Shown piece after piece: positions 53,817-64,000 of a DNA stretch of 64,000 nt. This stretch comes from JBGAJN01 sp044224905. Lineage in GTDB: Bacteria; Verrucomicrobiota; Verrucomicrobiia; Limisphaerales; JBGAJN01. Numbering within the stretch: position 1 is the first letter of the stretch; each line of letters opens with the position of its first letter. Location: assembly GCA_044224905.1 (NCBI GenBank), contig JBGAJN010000003.1, positions 558,001 through 622,000 on the forward strand. Direction: 5' to 3'. A program made the position numbers and the translations under genes. The notes under the pieces were generated by a model, which searched no databases, had not been told where the DNA came from, and saw only the letters and a program-made list of their open reading frames with translations.

Positions 53817-54068
53817 CTCAGGCGTTTGCCCAAAACGCCCGGGCGTTTGCCGCGTCGGCCTGAGCGTTTGCAGCATTTGCCTGAGCTTTTTGGCAATCGG
53901 CTCAAGCGTTTGCGTCATCGGCTCAGGGATTTTCGGCAAACGCCCGACCTCTTTGTGCAAAGCCATGAGGATTTGCGGCAAAAGCTCAAGGATTTGGAGC
54001 ATTCGCCCGAGCGTTTGCGGCATCGGCTCAAGGCTTTTGCGAAAACGCCTGAGCTTTTTGGGCAGCCG
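53817..54068 (+). repeat. Twelve degenerate 21-bp tandem repeats between sulfatase genes
   Basis: Exactly 21-bp units run without indels, e.g. CCTGAGCGTTTGCAGCATTT(G) and CCCGAGCGTTTGCGGCATCG(G); consensus roughly CTCGAGCGTTTGCGGCAACG plus one base. They occupy the middle of a 567-base gap (53666-54232). One forward frame reads as seven-residue units such as PERLRHR, LKAFAKT and PELFGQP, but other frames are also open and no ribosome-binding site is visible, so a coding role is doubtful. Outside the array the gap shows nothing clear. Confidence 0.88.
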
Positions 54069-54232
54069 TCAAGGGTTAAGGCAAGGGTTCTTGACCGTCG
54101 CCCGATGATCTGCCGCAGATGCCCGATGGTTTGTAGTGTTCGGCCTTGGGCCGAGACACGAGCATCGAGGGCGATGATTGGGTTGTTTGCTCGGCGGAAA
54201 CCCGCTAAGAGTTTCCGCGACTCCAAATATTT

Positions 54233-55690
54233 ATGAAACACCGCCGCTCTCTCTCCTTCGCACTCGTTGCGTTCGCCGTCTTATTATTGATCGCGGATAG
54301 CTTCATGCCACGCGCACGCGCCGCGGAAAAACTCAATGTGCTCTTCATCGCCACCGATGACTGGCGCACCGAGATCGCCTGCTACGGCGCGAAGGGCATG
54401 ATCTCGCCCAACGTGGACAAGCTCTCCGCAACCGGCGTGCGCTTCGATCGCGCGTTTTGCCAATTCCCACTTTGCAATCCCTCACGCACGTCGCTGCTCA
54501 ACGGCAAGTTCCCGACGACAACGGGCGTGATGGAGAACACCACGTTTTTCCGCGACGCGCATCCCGACTGGATCACGCTGCCGCAGCATTTCAAAAACAA
54601 CGGCTACGCAACCGCGAGCACGGGAAAGATTTTTCACGGCGGCATGGACGATCCGAAGGCGTGGGACGAAGTGCTTCAATCACGTCCACCAGCCGGTCGC
54701 GGTATCAAGCCTGCGCCTAGCTCGAAAAAAGACGAGGACGACCAGCCGAAGAACAAGAAGAAGGCCGGCAAGAAAAAGGGCCAGGACCCTGCACAATCTG
54801 ATCGCATTGTGGTGATGACTGGCGATGGGGAGGATCACCAAGATTATTACACCGCGCTGAACGGCATCAAACTGCTCGAGAAAAACAGAGACAAACCGTT
54901 CTTCATCGCCGTCGGTTTCACGAAGCCGCACAGCCCGCCCACCGCACCGAAACGCTTCTTCGACATGTTCGATCCGGCGAAGATCGAACTGCCGCCGGAC
55001 TTCGCGCCGCACCCCACGGTGCCTCCCGGTTTTCCCGAGGCTTCAATTCCGAAACGCAACAGCGACCTTTTTATCGGCCGCGACGCCACGCCCGAGGCCG
55101 CGCGGGAAATGATCCGCGCCTACCGCGCCTCCGCCGCGTGGACGGATTGGAATATCGGTCGCGTGATGGAAGCACTCGATCGCCTCAAACTCGCGGACAA
55201 GACCATCATCGTGTTCTTCGGCGACCACGGCTACCACCTCGGCGAGAAAGGGAAATGGTCGAAGCACAATTCCAACTTCGAGGTTAGCGCGCGTGTGCCG
55301 CTGATCGTTCGGGTTCCCGGAGTGGGCGGCAACGGCAAGCCCTGCGGGCGCACAGTGAGCTTCGTCGACGTTTATCCTACCCTCGCAGAACTCTGCGGTC
55401 TCGCGAAGCCTGACGGGCTTGAAGGCCACAGCTTCACGAGCTTGCTCCGCGATCCAAACGCAGGGTGGGAACATCCCGCGTTCACGGTCGCGAAGAACGG
55501 TCCATTGTTCGGCAAATCCGTCCGCACCGAGCGCTGGCGCTACACCGAGTGGGACGATGGCAAGAACGGCGCGGTGCTGTTCGATCACGACGCCGACCCG
55601 CACGAGATGACCAACCTCGCCGCCGATCCGAAACACGCCGAAGCCGTCGCGCAGTTGAAGGCAATGCTGAAACATATCCCTCATCAATGA
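54233..55690 (+). CDS. Sulfatase, iduronate-2-sulfatase-like (2 of 4)
   Basis: 485 residues with signal peptide (LVAFAVLLLIADSFMPRARA). Formylglycine site CNPSR in QFPLCNPSRTSLLNG; metal ligands in LFIATDDWRT and VFFGDHGYHLGEKGKWS. A Lys-rich insert near residue 165-185 (KNKKKAGKKKGQ) interrupts the usual fold, likely a surface loop. Stop overlaps the next sulfatase's start as ATGA, so the two are co-translated. Confidence 0.92.
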   Translation: MKHRRSLSFALVAFAVLLLIADSFMPRARAAEKLNVLFIATDDWRTEIACYGAKGMISPNVDKLSATGVRFDRAFCQFPLCNPSRTSLLNGKFPTTTGVMENTTFFRDAHPDWITLPQHFKNNGYATASTGKIFHGGMDDPKAWDEVLQSRPPAGRGIKPAPSSKKDEDDQPKNKKKAGKKKGQDPAQSDRIVVMTGDGEDHQDYYTALNGIKLLEKNRDKPFFIAVGFTKPHSPPTAPKRFFDMFDPAKIELPPDFAPHPTVPPGFPEASIPKRNSDLFIGRDATPEAAREMIRAYRASAAWTDWNIGRVMEALDRLKLADKTIIVFFGDHGYHLGEKGKWSKHNSNFEVSARVPLIVRVPGVGGNGKPCGRTVSFVDVYPTLAELCGLAKPDGLEGHSFTSLLRDPNAGWEHPAFTVAKNGPLFGKSVRTERWRYTEWDDGKNGAVLFDHDADPHEMTNLAADPKHAEAVAQLKAMLKHIPHQ

Positions 55691-57228
55691 GCTGCGCCGG
55701 GCTCATGCGGCGGTTGCCAGTTCGAATAAGCACGTCGCGCAAAGCGCGCTGGATAACAGGCGTGCTGTTCGCGTTGCTCGCCGCGTTTTCATCGGGTCCC
55801 CTGCTCTCTTCGTCCGCCGCCGCCACGTCACGCCGTCCGAACATCCTCTGGCTGGTCGGTGAAAACATCGATCACGACCTCGGCTGTTACGGCGAGAAGC
55901 TGGTTCGCACGCCGAACCTTGATCGACTCGCCGCGGAAGGCGTTCGGTTCACGCGAGTTTTTGCCACATCACCCGTCTGCGCACCGAGTCGTTCTGCGCT
56001 CATGGTCGGCATGTATCAGACCACCACGGACACGCACAACATGCGCTCCCATCGCAGCGATGATTTCCGCTTGCCGGCAGGCGTGCGCCCGCTGACGCAT
56101 CGACTGCGTGACGCCGGGTATTTCACCGCGAATATCAAGACCATCGGCGAACGCGCAGTCGGCACGGGCAAGCTCGATCTCAACTACGTCAACGAAGGCC
56201 CGATATTTGAATCCGACGATTGGTCCGCGCTCAAGTCACGCCAGCCATTCTACGCTCAGGTCAATTCCCACGAGGCCGAATACGACATTTACGATCGGAA
56301 ATCGGCCGCGAAGCCACGCGTTGAATGGGTCGGCGAACGCGAGCACGAGAAGATCGCGACGCCCGAGAATGTCACGCCTCCGCCCTATTATCCGGACCAT
56401 CCCGTCGTGCGCGAGGAATGGGCGCGCTACCTCAATTCCGTTTCCGGCATGGACCGCCGCATCGGCTGGGTGCTCGACAAGTTGCGCGCCGATGGTTTGG
56501 CAGACGACACGGTCATCATTTTCTTCGCCGATAACGGCCGTCTCGAAGCGCGCGGCATTCACTGGTGCTTCGACAGCGGATTGCGCGTGCCGATGATTAT
56601 CCGGTGGCCAAAGAATTTTCCCGCCCCGCCCCAGATCAAGCCGGGCACCGTTAATGGCGATGTGATCAGTCTGCTCGATCTCACCGCAACCACACTGGGC
56701 ATCGCAGGGATTCCCAAGCCCGCGCTGATGCAGAGTCGCAACTTCCTCGGCCCGCAGGCCGACGCGCCGAGACAGTATGCGTTCAGCGCGCGCGATCGCA
56801 TTGATGAAACGGTCCTGCGCATTCGCACCGTGCGCGACGCCCGCTGGCGTTACGTTCGCAACATGATTCCCGGACCGACCTACACGTCGTTGAATCGCTA
56901 CAAGGAAAAGTGCTTCCTCATCGTGCCGCTGATGCGCGAGTTGCAAGCGAAAGGCAAACTCTCGGGGCCACCACGCGCCATGATGGCAGCACAGGCTCCA
57001 CCGGAAGAACTCTACGATCTCGAAAACGATCGTTTTGAAATCAATAACCTCGCCACTTCCACCCAACGCGAACCTCGCGACGCTTTGATCCGGCTCCGCG
57101 CCGCGTTGGAAACATGGATCGTCGAAACTGGCGACCGCGGCGCGGTTCTGGAACCGCGCGAGATCGTCGCGCCGTTCGAAAAGGAAATGCACGACTGGTT
57201 CGGCACACCTTCGTGGTATAAACCGTGA
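55687..57228 (+). CDS. Divergent sulfatase with altered metal-binding start (3 of 4)
   Basis: 513 residues from the ATG at 55687, overlapping the upstream stop. Signal segment LFALLAAFSSGPLLSSSAAA. Formylglycine site CAPSR in TSPVCAPSRSALMVG. The first metal ligands, usually Asp-Asp, read Glu-Asn here (ILWLVGENIDHDLGCYG); the second pair is FADNGR with no DHGxxLGE. These differences place it in another sulfatase group than its neighbours, and activity should not be assumed. The SDR gene follows after 16 bases. Confidence 0.85.
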   Translation: MSCAGLMRRLPVRISTSRKARWITGVLFALLAAFSSGPLLSSSAAATSRRPNILWLVGENIDHDLGCYGEKLVRTPNLDRLAAEGVRFTRVFATSPVCAPSRSALMVGMYQTTTDTHNMRSHRSDDFRLPAGVRPLTHRLRDAGYFTANIKTIGERAVGTGKLDLNYVNEGPIFESDDWSALKSRQPFYAQVNSHEAEYDIYDRKSAAKPRVEWVGEREHEKIATPENVTPPPYYPDHPVVREEWARYLNSVSGMDRRIGWVLDKLRADGLADDTVIIFFADNGRLEARGIHWCFDSGLRVPMIIRWPKNFPAPPQIKPGTVNGDVISLLDLTATTLGIAGIPKPALMQSRNFLGPQADAPRQYAFSARDRIDETVLRIRTVRDARWRYVRNMIPGPTYTSLNRYKEKCFLIVPLMRELQAKGKLSGPPRAMMAAQAPPEELYDLENDRFEINNLATSTQREPRDALIRLRAALETWIVETGDRGAVLEPREIVAPFEKEMHDWFGTPSWYKP

Positions 57229-57244
57229 GCCAGACTTCACACGC

Positions 57245-58006
57245 ATGAGCATCGGAATTGATTTAACAGGCAAGGTGACACTGATCACCGGCGCATCTCA
57301 GGGTATCGGCGCGCAAATGGCGCGGACGTTTCATCGCGCGGGCTCAACCGTGGTGTTGAACCATCCCGGCAGCGCAACCACTGGCGCTGATGCAGAGAAG
57401 CTCGCCGCTGAGTTAAATGCAATTCGCCCAACGAGCGCGATCGTCGCCGCGGCCGACGTCGCAAATGCCGACGCAGTGCAGAAGATGATGCAGGACGTGA
57501 AGGTGCGGCTCGGGGGTATTGATTTTCTTATCAACAATGCCGCGATCATTCGCGACCGCACCATCGCCAAGATGTCGCTCGACGAATGGAAGTCGGTAAT
57601 GGACGTGAACCTCAACGGGGTTTTCCACTGCTGCAAATATGGCCTCGAAGCCATGCGCGACGGCGGCGCGATCGTGAGCATGGGGAGCATCGCCGCGATT
57701 CAAGGCTTCTACGGTCAGGCGAACTATGCCGCCGCCAAGTCCGGCGTTCAGGCCATGATGCGCGTGCTGTCCCGTGAAGCCGCGCGTCGCGGCATCCGCG
57801 CGAACGCCATCGCCCCTGGCGTCATCGACACTTCGATGGCCGCAACGATTCCTGAAAATGTTCGCGCCGAAATGATGAAAAATATTCCGCTCGCGCGCTT
57901 CGGAAAGACCGAGGAAGTCGCCAACGTCGCGCTGTTCCTCTGCTCGCCGCTCGCGAGTTACGTGACCGGCCAGACCATCGAAGTGAACGGAGGTTGGCGC
58001 GGATGA
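57245..58006 (+). CDS. SDR-family oxidoreductase (3-oxoacyl/3-hydroxyacyl type)
   Basis: 253 residues, classical short-chain dehydrogenase: NAD(P) motif LITGASQGIGAQ, NNAA in FLINNAAIIRD, catalytic Ser in SMGSIAAIQG and Tyr-Lys in YGQANYAAAKSG, ending VTGQTIEVNGGWRG as in FabG-like enzymes. With a CoA-transferase and thiolase directly downstream it may act as a 3-hydroxybutyrate or 3-hydroxyacyl dehydrogenase (inference). Its stop overlaps the CoA-transferase start as ATGA. Confidence 0.9.
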   Translation: MSIGIDLTGKVTLITGASQGIGAQMARTFHRAGSTVVLNHPGSATTGADAEKLAAELNAIRPTSAIVAAADVANADAVQKMMQDVKVRLGGIDFLINNAAIIRDRTIAKMSLDEWKSVMDVNLNGVFHCCKYGLEAMRDGGAIVSMGSIAAIQGFYGQANYAAAKSGVQAMMRVLSREAARRGIRANAIAPGVIDTSMAATIPENVRAEMMKNIPLARFGKTEEVANVALFLCSPLASYVTGQTIEVNGGWRG

Positions 58007-59532
58007 GGGGCGCCGCTCGCATCGTCACCGCCGCTGAAGCCGTCGCTGCCATTCCCGATGGCGCGACCGTCGCCGTCGGCGGCTTCGTCGGCGCCGGACA
58101 TCCCGAAGCGCTCAGCATCGCGCTCGAACAGCGCTTCCTTGAAACGCAAACGCCGCGCGATCTCACTCTGGTCTACGGAGCCGGCCAGGGCGATCGCGCG
58201 GAACGCGGTCTGAATCACCTTGCGCACGCAGGGTTGTTGAAGCGAGTCGTCGGTGGGCATTGGAACCTCGCGCCCAAGCTCGGCAAGCTCGCGCTCGAAA
58301 ACAAAATCGAAGCCTACAATTTGCCGCAAGGGGTCGTCTGCGTCTTGTTCCGCGAAATCGCCGCCAAGCGCCCAGGCATCATTACCAAGGTCGGCCTGAA
58401 CACCTTCATCGATCCGCTCAACGGCGGCGGACGTCTCAACGCGCGCACGACCGAGCCGCTCGTCGAACGCATCACGCTCGACGGCGAGGCGTGGCTTCGT
58501 TACCGCTCGTTTCCGATCACGGTCGGTTTGATTCGCGCAACGAGCGCCGACCGCAAAGGCAACCTGACGATGGAACGCGAGGGCGTCATCGCCGACGTGC
58601 TGCCCATTGCGCAGGCGGCGAAAAACCACGGCGGCATTGTCATCGCGCAGGTCGAGCAAATCGTGGACCGCATTGATGATCCGAAATCTGTGCAGGTTCC
58701 GGGCACGCTAGTTGATTTCATCGTGATCGCTGAACCAGAACACCACGCGCAGACCTTCGGCGAGCAATTCAATCCAAGTTATTGCGCTGGCGCCAACGGA
58801 CATTTCGCGCTCCCGCCAATGCCGTTTTCAGAGCGTAAAATAATTGGCCGCCGCGCGCTGATGGAAATTCAACGCGGCAACATCGTAAACCTCGGCATTG
58901 GTCTCCCGGAAGCGGTCGCGTCCGTCGCTGCAGAAACCGGTCGATTGCATGAATTCACGCTCACTGTCGAAAGCGGTCCAACCGGCGGCGTGCCGGCGTC
59001 CGGATTGAGTTTCGGTTGCAGCCATTTTCCCGAGGCGATCATTGATCAGCCGGCGCAGTTTGATTTCTATGATGGCGGCGGTATCGACGTCGGCGTGCTC
59101 GGCGCGGTGGAAGTAGATGCCGAAGGTAGCGTGAATGTGAGCACGTTCGCAGGACGTTTTGCCGGCGTCGGAGGCTTCGTGAACATCGCGCAGGCTGCAA
59201 AGCGCATGGTGTTTTGCTGCACGTTCCGCGCGGGCGATCTCCAAGTGGCCGTGGAGAACGGCGCGCTGCGAATCGTTCGCGAAGGTCCGCACGTGAAATT
59301 TGTGAAACGAGTGCAACAGGTCTGCTTCCACGGCCCCTCGGCACTCGCACGCGGCCAACAAGTGTTGTTTGTCACCGAGCGCGCTGTATTCGAACTGACC
59401 CGCGATGGACTCGTACTGCGTGAAGCCGCACCGGGCACTGATCCCGCGCGCGACATTCTTCCGCTGATGGAATTCGCGCCCGCCCGCGTCGAATCGCGCG
59501 TGATGGCCACAGATTGTTTTCAACCAAGTTGA
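58003..59532 (+). CDS. Acetate/propionate CoA-transferase family (fused alpha-beta)
   Basis: 509 residues in one chain containing both CoA-transferase halves. The N-terminal half starts ATVAVGGFVGAGHPEALSIA and has the glycine-rich NGGGRLNARTTEP region; the C-terminal half has GIGLPEAVASVAA and the catalytic glutamate in TLTVESGPTGGVPASG (near residue 322). The family transfers CoA between short acids. The ATG at 58003 overlaps the SDR stop. With a thiolase next, a route from 3-hydroxybutyrate to acetyl-CoA is plausible. Confidence 0.9.
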   Translation: MRGAARIVTAAEAVAAIPDGATVAVGGFVGAGHPEALSIALEQRFLETQTPRDLTLVYGAGQGDRAERGLNHLAHAGLLKRVVGGHWNLAPKLGKLALENKIEAYNLPQGVVCVLFREIAAKRPGIITKVGLNTFIDPLNGGGRLNARTTEPLVERITLDGEAWLRYRSFPITVGLIRATSADRKGNLTMEREGVIADVLPIAQAAKNHGGIVIAQVEQIVDRIDDPKSVQVPGTLVDFIVIAEPEHHAQTFGEQFNPSYCAGANGHFALPPMPFSERKIIGRRALMEIQRGNIVNLGIGLPEAVASVAAETGRLHEFTLTVESGPTGGVPASGLSFGCSHFPEAIIDQPAQFDFYDGGGIDVGVLGAVEVDAEGSVNVSTFAGRFAGVGGFVNIAQAAKRMVFCCTFRAGDLQVAVENGALRIVREGPHVKFVKRVQQVCFHGPSALARGQQVLFVTERAVFELTRDGLVLREAAPGTDPARDILPLMEFAPARVESRVMATDCFQPS

Positions 59533-59533
59533 A

Positions 59534-60697
59534 ATGAAATACACCAAGCCCATTTACCTAGTCGCAGCGCGACGTTCGCCGATCGGTCGCTTTGGCGGCG
59601 GACTCAAAGGACTCACGCCCGCCGATCTCGCGCTCGCAGTAGCCGAATCAATCGTGCCGTCCGCGCTGAAGTCCGCGATCGAGCAAGTGATTCTCGGTCA
59701 AGTAATCCAGGCCGCCAGCGGACTCAACACCGCTCGGCAAGTGGGACTACGCCTCGGCGTGCCGCAAGTTTCCCCCGCATTCACCGTCAACATGGCCTGC
59801 GCCTCGGGCTTGAAGGCTATCGTGCTCGGAGCGGACGTTATCGCAAGCGGTGAAGCATCCTTAGTTCTCGCGGGAGGCGTGGAGTCGATGAGCCGAGCGC
59901 CGCACTACGCACTGGATTTGCGCTGGGGAAAGAAGCTCGGTGATTCCGCGCTCGCCGATTCGATGTTCGTAGACGGCCTTTCCGATCCCGTTCTGAAACT
60001 CGGCATGGGCGAAACCGCCGAACGGATTGCCGACCTTCTGAAGATCACCCGCGAGGAGCAGGATTACTTCGCTGCGACGAGCCAAAAGCGGGCCTCCGCC
60101 AGTCGGGCCGCGTTTCAGAGAGAGATCGTCGCGATCAATTCTCGCGACGGCGACGTCACCGCGGATGAACATCCCCGCGCGGACAGCACTTACGAAAAAC
60201 TATCACAACTCAAGCCGGCATTCCGGGCGAATGGAACCGTCACTGCTGGTAACGCCTCAGGAATCAACGACGGCGCGGCGTTCGTTCTCGTGGCGAATGA
60301 CGCGGCGGTGAAGCAACACTCGCTACAACCTCGCGCCCGCATCGTCGCAGCGACCGCGGTCGGCTGTGATCCCGCGACGATGGGGCTCGGACCCGTTGGC
60401 GCCATTCGCAGGATTTGCACCGAAACGGGTTGGAATCTGAACGACGTCGACGCCGTGGAAATCAATGAAGCCTTCGCGGTGCAGACGTTGGGCTGTGCCA
60501 AGGAACTGAAGCTCGATCACGCCAAGCTGAATCAACGCGGTGGCGCGATCGCGTTGGGACATCCCGTGGGTTGCAGCGGCGCGCGCGTGCTCATCACGTT
60601 GCTCCACATTCTGGAAGATCAGAACCACAAGCGCGGCATCGCCTCGCTGTGCGTCGGCGGCGGCATGGGCATCGCGATGGCGATCGAGCGCGTTTGA
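59534..60697 (+). CDS. Thiolase (acetyl-CoA acetyltransferase type)
   Basis: 387 residues, normal length. Nucleophilic Cys89 in NMACASGLKAI, His in EINEAFAVQTLG region, and the second active pair in ALGHPVGCSGARVLITLLH; ends with GGGMGIAMAIERV. Cleaves acetoacetyl-CoA to two acetyl-CoA, or the reverse. One base after the CoA-transferase stop. The operon direction (SDR, transferase, thiolase) suits ketone-body or 3-hydroxybutyrate breakdown. Confidence 0.93.
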   Translation: MKYTKPIYLVAARRSPIGRFGGGLKGLTPADLALAVAESIVPSALKSAIEQVILGQVIQAASGLNTARQVGLRLGVPQVSPAFTVNMACASGLKAIVLGADVIASGEASLVLAGGVESMSRAPHYALDLRWGKKLGDSALADSMFVDGLSDPVLKLGMGETAERIADLLKITREEQDYFAATSQKRASASRAAFQREIVAINSRDGDVTADEHPRADSTYEKLSQLKPAFRANGTVTAGNASGINDGAAFVLVANDAAVKQHSLQPRARIVAATAVGCDPATMGLGPVGAIRRICTETGWNLNDVDAVEINEAFAVQTLGCAKELKLDHAKLNQRGGAIALGHPVGCSGARVLITLLHILEDQNHKRGIASLCVGGGMGIAMAIERV

Positions 60698-60717
60698 CGC
60701 TGGTCACATGACGCCGG

Positions 60718-62004
60718 TCACTTCTGCAGTTCATCCCGGTGCGTTTCCGCCGCGAGCCACACGGAGACAATCGTGATCGCCGCCATGCCGATGAGATACG
60801 CAGCGATCGGCCATGGATGTCCCCCGGACCATTTCAGCAACCCAGTCGCGATCAACGGAGCGAGCCCGCCGGCCAAAGGTGAGGCGAGTTGATAACCAAG
60901 CGACGCCCCGCTGTAGCGCACACTCGTTCCAAAGAGTTCGGAGAAGAACGCCGCTTGCGGCCCATACATTGCCGAGTGACCGATGAGGCCGATGACGATT
61001 GCAAGCCAGACCGCCGCCGTTGATTTCGTGTCGACGAGCATGAAGAACGGGAATGCGAACAGCGCGAGGAAGATTGCACCACCAATATAGACCGGTCGGC
61101 GTCCCACGCGATCCGACAGCGCGCCGAAGAACGGGATCACGAAGAACTGAATCGCCGAGGCGACGAGAACTCCGTTGAGAACGGTCGACTTCGCGAGGCC
61201 GAGTCGCTCGGTGGAGTAACTCAGGACAAACACGGTGAAGATGTAGAAAAACGCGTTCTCCGCAAAGCGCGCGCCCATCGCGAGGATGACGTTGCGCGGA
61301 TATTTGGTGATCACTTCCAAAATCGGAATGCGCGACTCGGATTTAGCAGCCTTCATTTGCGCGAAGACGGGGCTTTCCACAATCGCCAGCCGAATGAACA
61401 GGCCCACGGCCATCAGCAGAATTCCCAGCAGGAACGGCACGCGCCAACCCCACGCGAGAAACTGTTTCTCGGGCAGCGAGGAGAACAGGTTGAACACTGC
61501 CGTTGCCAGCAGCAATCCGATCGGAACTCCGGCCTGCACCCAGCTCGCGTGGAAACCGCGACGGCAGGCGCGGCCGTGCTCGACGGCCATGAGCACCGCC
61601 CCACCCCATTCGCCACCGACACCGAGGCCTTGAATGAATCGCAGCGCGATCAGCAATACCGGTGCGAGCACGCCCGCTTGTTCATACGTCGGCAGGACGC
61701 CGATCAGAAATGTCGCCACGCCCATCATCATGAGAGTCGTGACGAGCATGGATTTGCGACCGAGCTTGTCGCCGAAGTGGCCGAAGATGATTCCGCCCAA
61801 AGGTCGCGCGAAGAATCCCACGGCATAAGTTCCGAACGCCGCCATCGTGCCGGCGAGCGAATCAATTGTGGGAAAGAAGAGTTTGTTGAACACCAGCGCC
61901 GCCGCAGTTCCGTAAAGGAAGAAGTCGTACCACTCGATCGTGGTGCCGATGAAACTGGCGAGCACAACGCGGCTGACGGAGTTGGCGGGAGCGTTTTCGC
62001 GCAT
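60718..62004 (-). CDS. MFS transporter, metabolite:H+ symporter (MHS) family
   Basis: 428 residues, twelve membrane helices. MHS signatures: SFIGTTIEWYDFFLYGTAAA at the start, FGHFGDKLGRKSMLV between helices 2 and 3, and RFIQGLGVGGEWGGAVLMAV. Members carry organic acids or osmolytes with protons. It converges on the thiolase gene, 20 bases apart, so it is not in that transcript but may serve the same organic-acid substrates (inference). Divergent from the next sulfatase. Confidence 0.92.
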   Translation of the reverse strand: MRENAPANSVSRVVLASFIGTTIEWYDFFLYGTAAALVFNKLFFPTIDSLAGTMAAFGTYAVGFFARPLGGIIFGHFGDKLGRKSMLVTTLMMMGVATFLIGVLPTYEQAGVLAPVLLIALRFIQGLGVGGEWGGAVLMAVEHGRACRRGFHASWVQAGVPIGLLLATAVFNLFSSLPEKQFLAWGWRVPFLLGILLMAVGLFIRLAIVESPVFAQMKAAKSESRIPILEVITKYPRNVILAMGARFAENAFFYIFTVFVLSYSTERLGLAKSTVLNGVLVASAIQFFVIPFFGALSDRVGRRPVYIGGAIFLALFAFPFFMLVDTKSTAAVWLAIVIGLIGHSAMYGPQAAFFSELFGTSVRYSGASLGYQLASPLAGGLAPLIATGLLKWSGGHPWPIAAYLIGMAAITIVSVWLAAETHRDELQK

Positions 62005-62139
62005 GGGATGCGGAGTTTGTGCCTGCGCGAAAGGGGTAACGCAAGCCGCAGTTGGGGTTCTTTCCGATCACGCACGAGCGCGGATTCAACGCTCGCCATT
62101 TTTGACGACACGCGGATCGGTCTTGGCTACGCTCTCGCC

Positions 62140-63597
<1,458 letters not shown>

Positions 63598-63627
63598 CCC
63601 TCACGGCCCACCAACGTCCAATTCCCC

Positions 63628-64000
63628 ATGAAGCCCATTCGCCTCTTCTTCTCGTTAGTCGTCGGCGCGTGCCTGGTCACGAGCCATTCGGCAATCGCTG
63701 CTGATGCAAAAACGAAAACTCCGCGTAAAGAAAAAGTCAGCGCGAAGCCCACGCCCGATCTCGCAAACGCAAAATACGGTCCCCACGAACGCAACGTGCT
63801 CGACCTGTGGAAGGCAAAGTCGGATTCGCCGACACCGCTAGTCGTGTTCATTCACGGCGGCGGTTTTCGCGCCGGCAGTAAAGAGGGAATCTCCGCCACG
63901 ATGCTCGATGGTTTGCTGAAGAACGGCATCTCCGTGATGGCGGTGAACTATCGCTTCTCGCCGGAAGTGTCTTTCCCGGCGCACTACATGGATTGCGCGC
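63628..64000 (+). CDS. Secreted alpha/beta-hydrolase (esterase), cut by window end
   Basis: 124 codons visible. Signal peptide (FFSLVVGACLVTSHSAIA), a short basic linker, then KYGPHERNVLDLW and VFIHGGGFRAGSK, with the oxyanion-hole HGGG motif of hormone-sensitive-lipase or BD-FAE-type esterases, and VNYRFSPEV. The nucleophile elbow and catalytic Asp/His lie outside. Probably a carbohydrate or aryl esterase in the sulfatase cluster. Confidence 0.85.
   Translation, partial: MKPIRLFFSLVVGACLVTSHSAIAADAKTKTPRKEKVSAKPTPDLANAKYGPHERNVLDLWKAKSDSPTPLVVFIHGGGFRAGSKEGISATMLDGLLKNGISVMAVNYRFSPEVSFPAHYMDCA

Noticed and set aside
53817..54068. CRISPR array in the 21-bp repeats
   Set aside because: Units are contiguous and diverged, with no unique spacers and no cas genes in the window.
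53784..54236. A 150-codon frame across the 21-bp repeats as a real gene
   Set aside because: Forward and reverse frames are all open because the repeat lacks stop codons. No ribosome-binding site and no non-repeat domain are seen. Kept as a repeat array.

Overview
The window looks like a chromosome segment of a Verrucomicrobiota bacterium, plausibly of the Pedosphaera/Limisphaerales kind. This is inferred from gene content, not from a database search. The clues are a PSD1-type DUF1549/DUF1553 cytochrome paired with a Tat-exported DUF1501 protein, four formylglycine-type sulfatases, a PEP-CTERM protein with a CHRD domain, a type IV prepilin-like protein, and large secreted repeat proteins. GC content looks fairly high and most genes carry export signals.

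Layout. 1-6.9 kb: a leftward operon (three-module sialidase-like lipoprotein, BASS-family symporter, APH-type kinase cut by the window edge), divergent from a LacI regulator. 7.2-13.1 kb: SGNH hydrolase and the DUF1501/PSD1 pair. 13.4-16.2 kb: small housekeeping genes (zinc finger, TPM, tRNA-Gly, Dabb, YgjP-like protease). 16.2-23.7 kb: three secreted proteins, including a cohesin-like and a dockerin-like partner. 23.9-28.7 kb: carbonic anhydrase, flotillin/NfeD membrane module, DUF2959 lipoprotein, response regulator. 28.8-35.2 kb: HtpG, PQQ beta-propeller, MOSC, CHRD/PEP-CTERM protein, beta-barrel. 35.4-38.4 kb: lepA-lepB. 45.8-49.2 kb: glgA, serS, prepilin. 49.5-52.1 kb: a 32-residue-repeat solenoid. 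52.1-64 kb: sulfatases interleaved with a short-chain acyl/ketone-body gene set (SDR, CoA-transferase, thiolase), an MHS transporter and an esterase.

The standout is 38.47-45.76 kb. A 28-bp site at 38474-38501 matches the E. coli chromosome-dimer-resolution site dif at 20 of 28 positions, including the paired inner XerC/XerD arms. Its 17-bp core plus XerD arm is repeated exactly at 44645-44661 and 45741-45757, where the XerC arm is degenerate. The two intervals therefore look like elements integrated in tandem at dif by the host XerCD recombinases. Flanking genes on both sides point toward the site, as expected at a replication terminus. Element A (about 6.2 kb) has two convergent, tightly overlapping operons: a rightward replication operon ending in an SF3-type helicase, and a leftward operon of unrecognised proteins (exported, membrane-anchored, strongly basic). 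They meet at a bidirectional terminator. No integrase, HUH Rep, Zot ATPase, terminase or known capsid is visible. Element B (about 1.1 kb) has two small genes followed by a hairpin-rich, origin-like stretch with a DnaA box. I read A+B as a candidate undescribed small phage/satellite pair, or one element with a duplicated core. This is inference from architecture.
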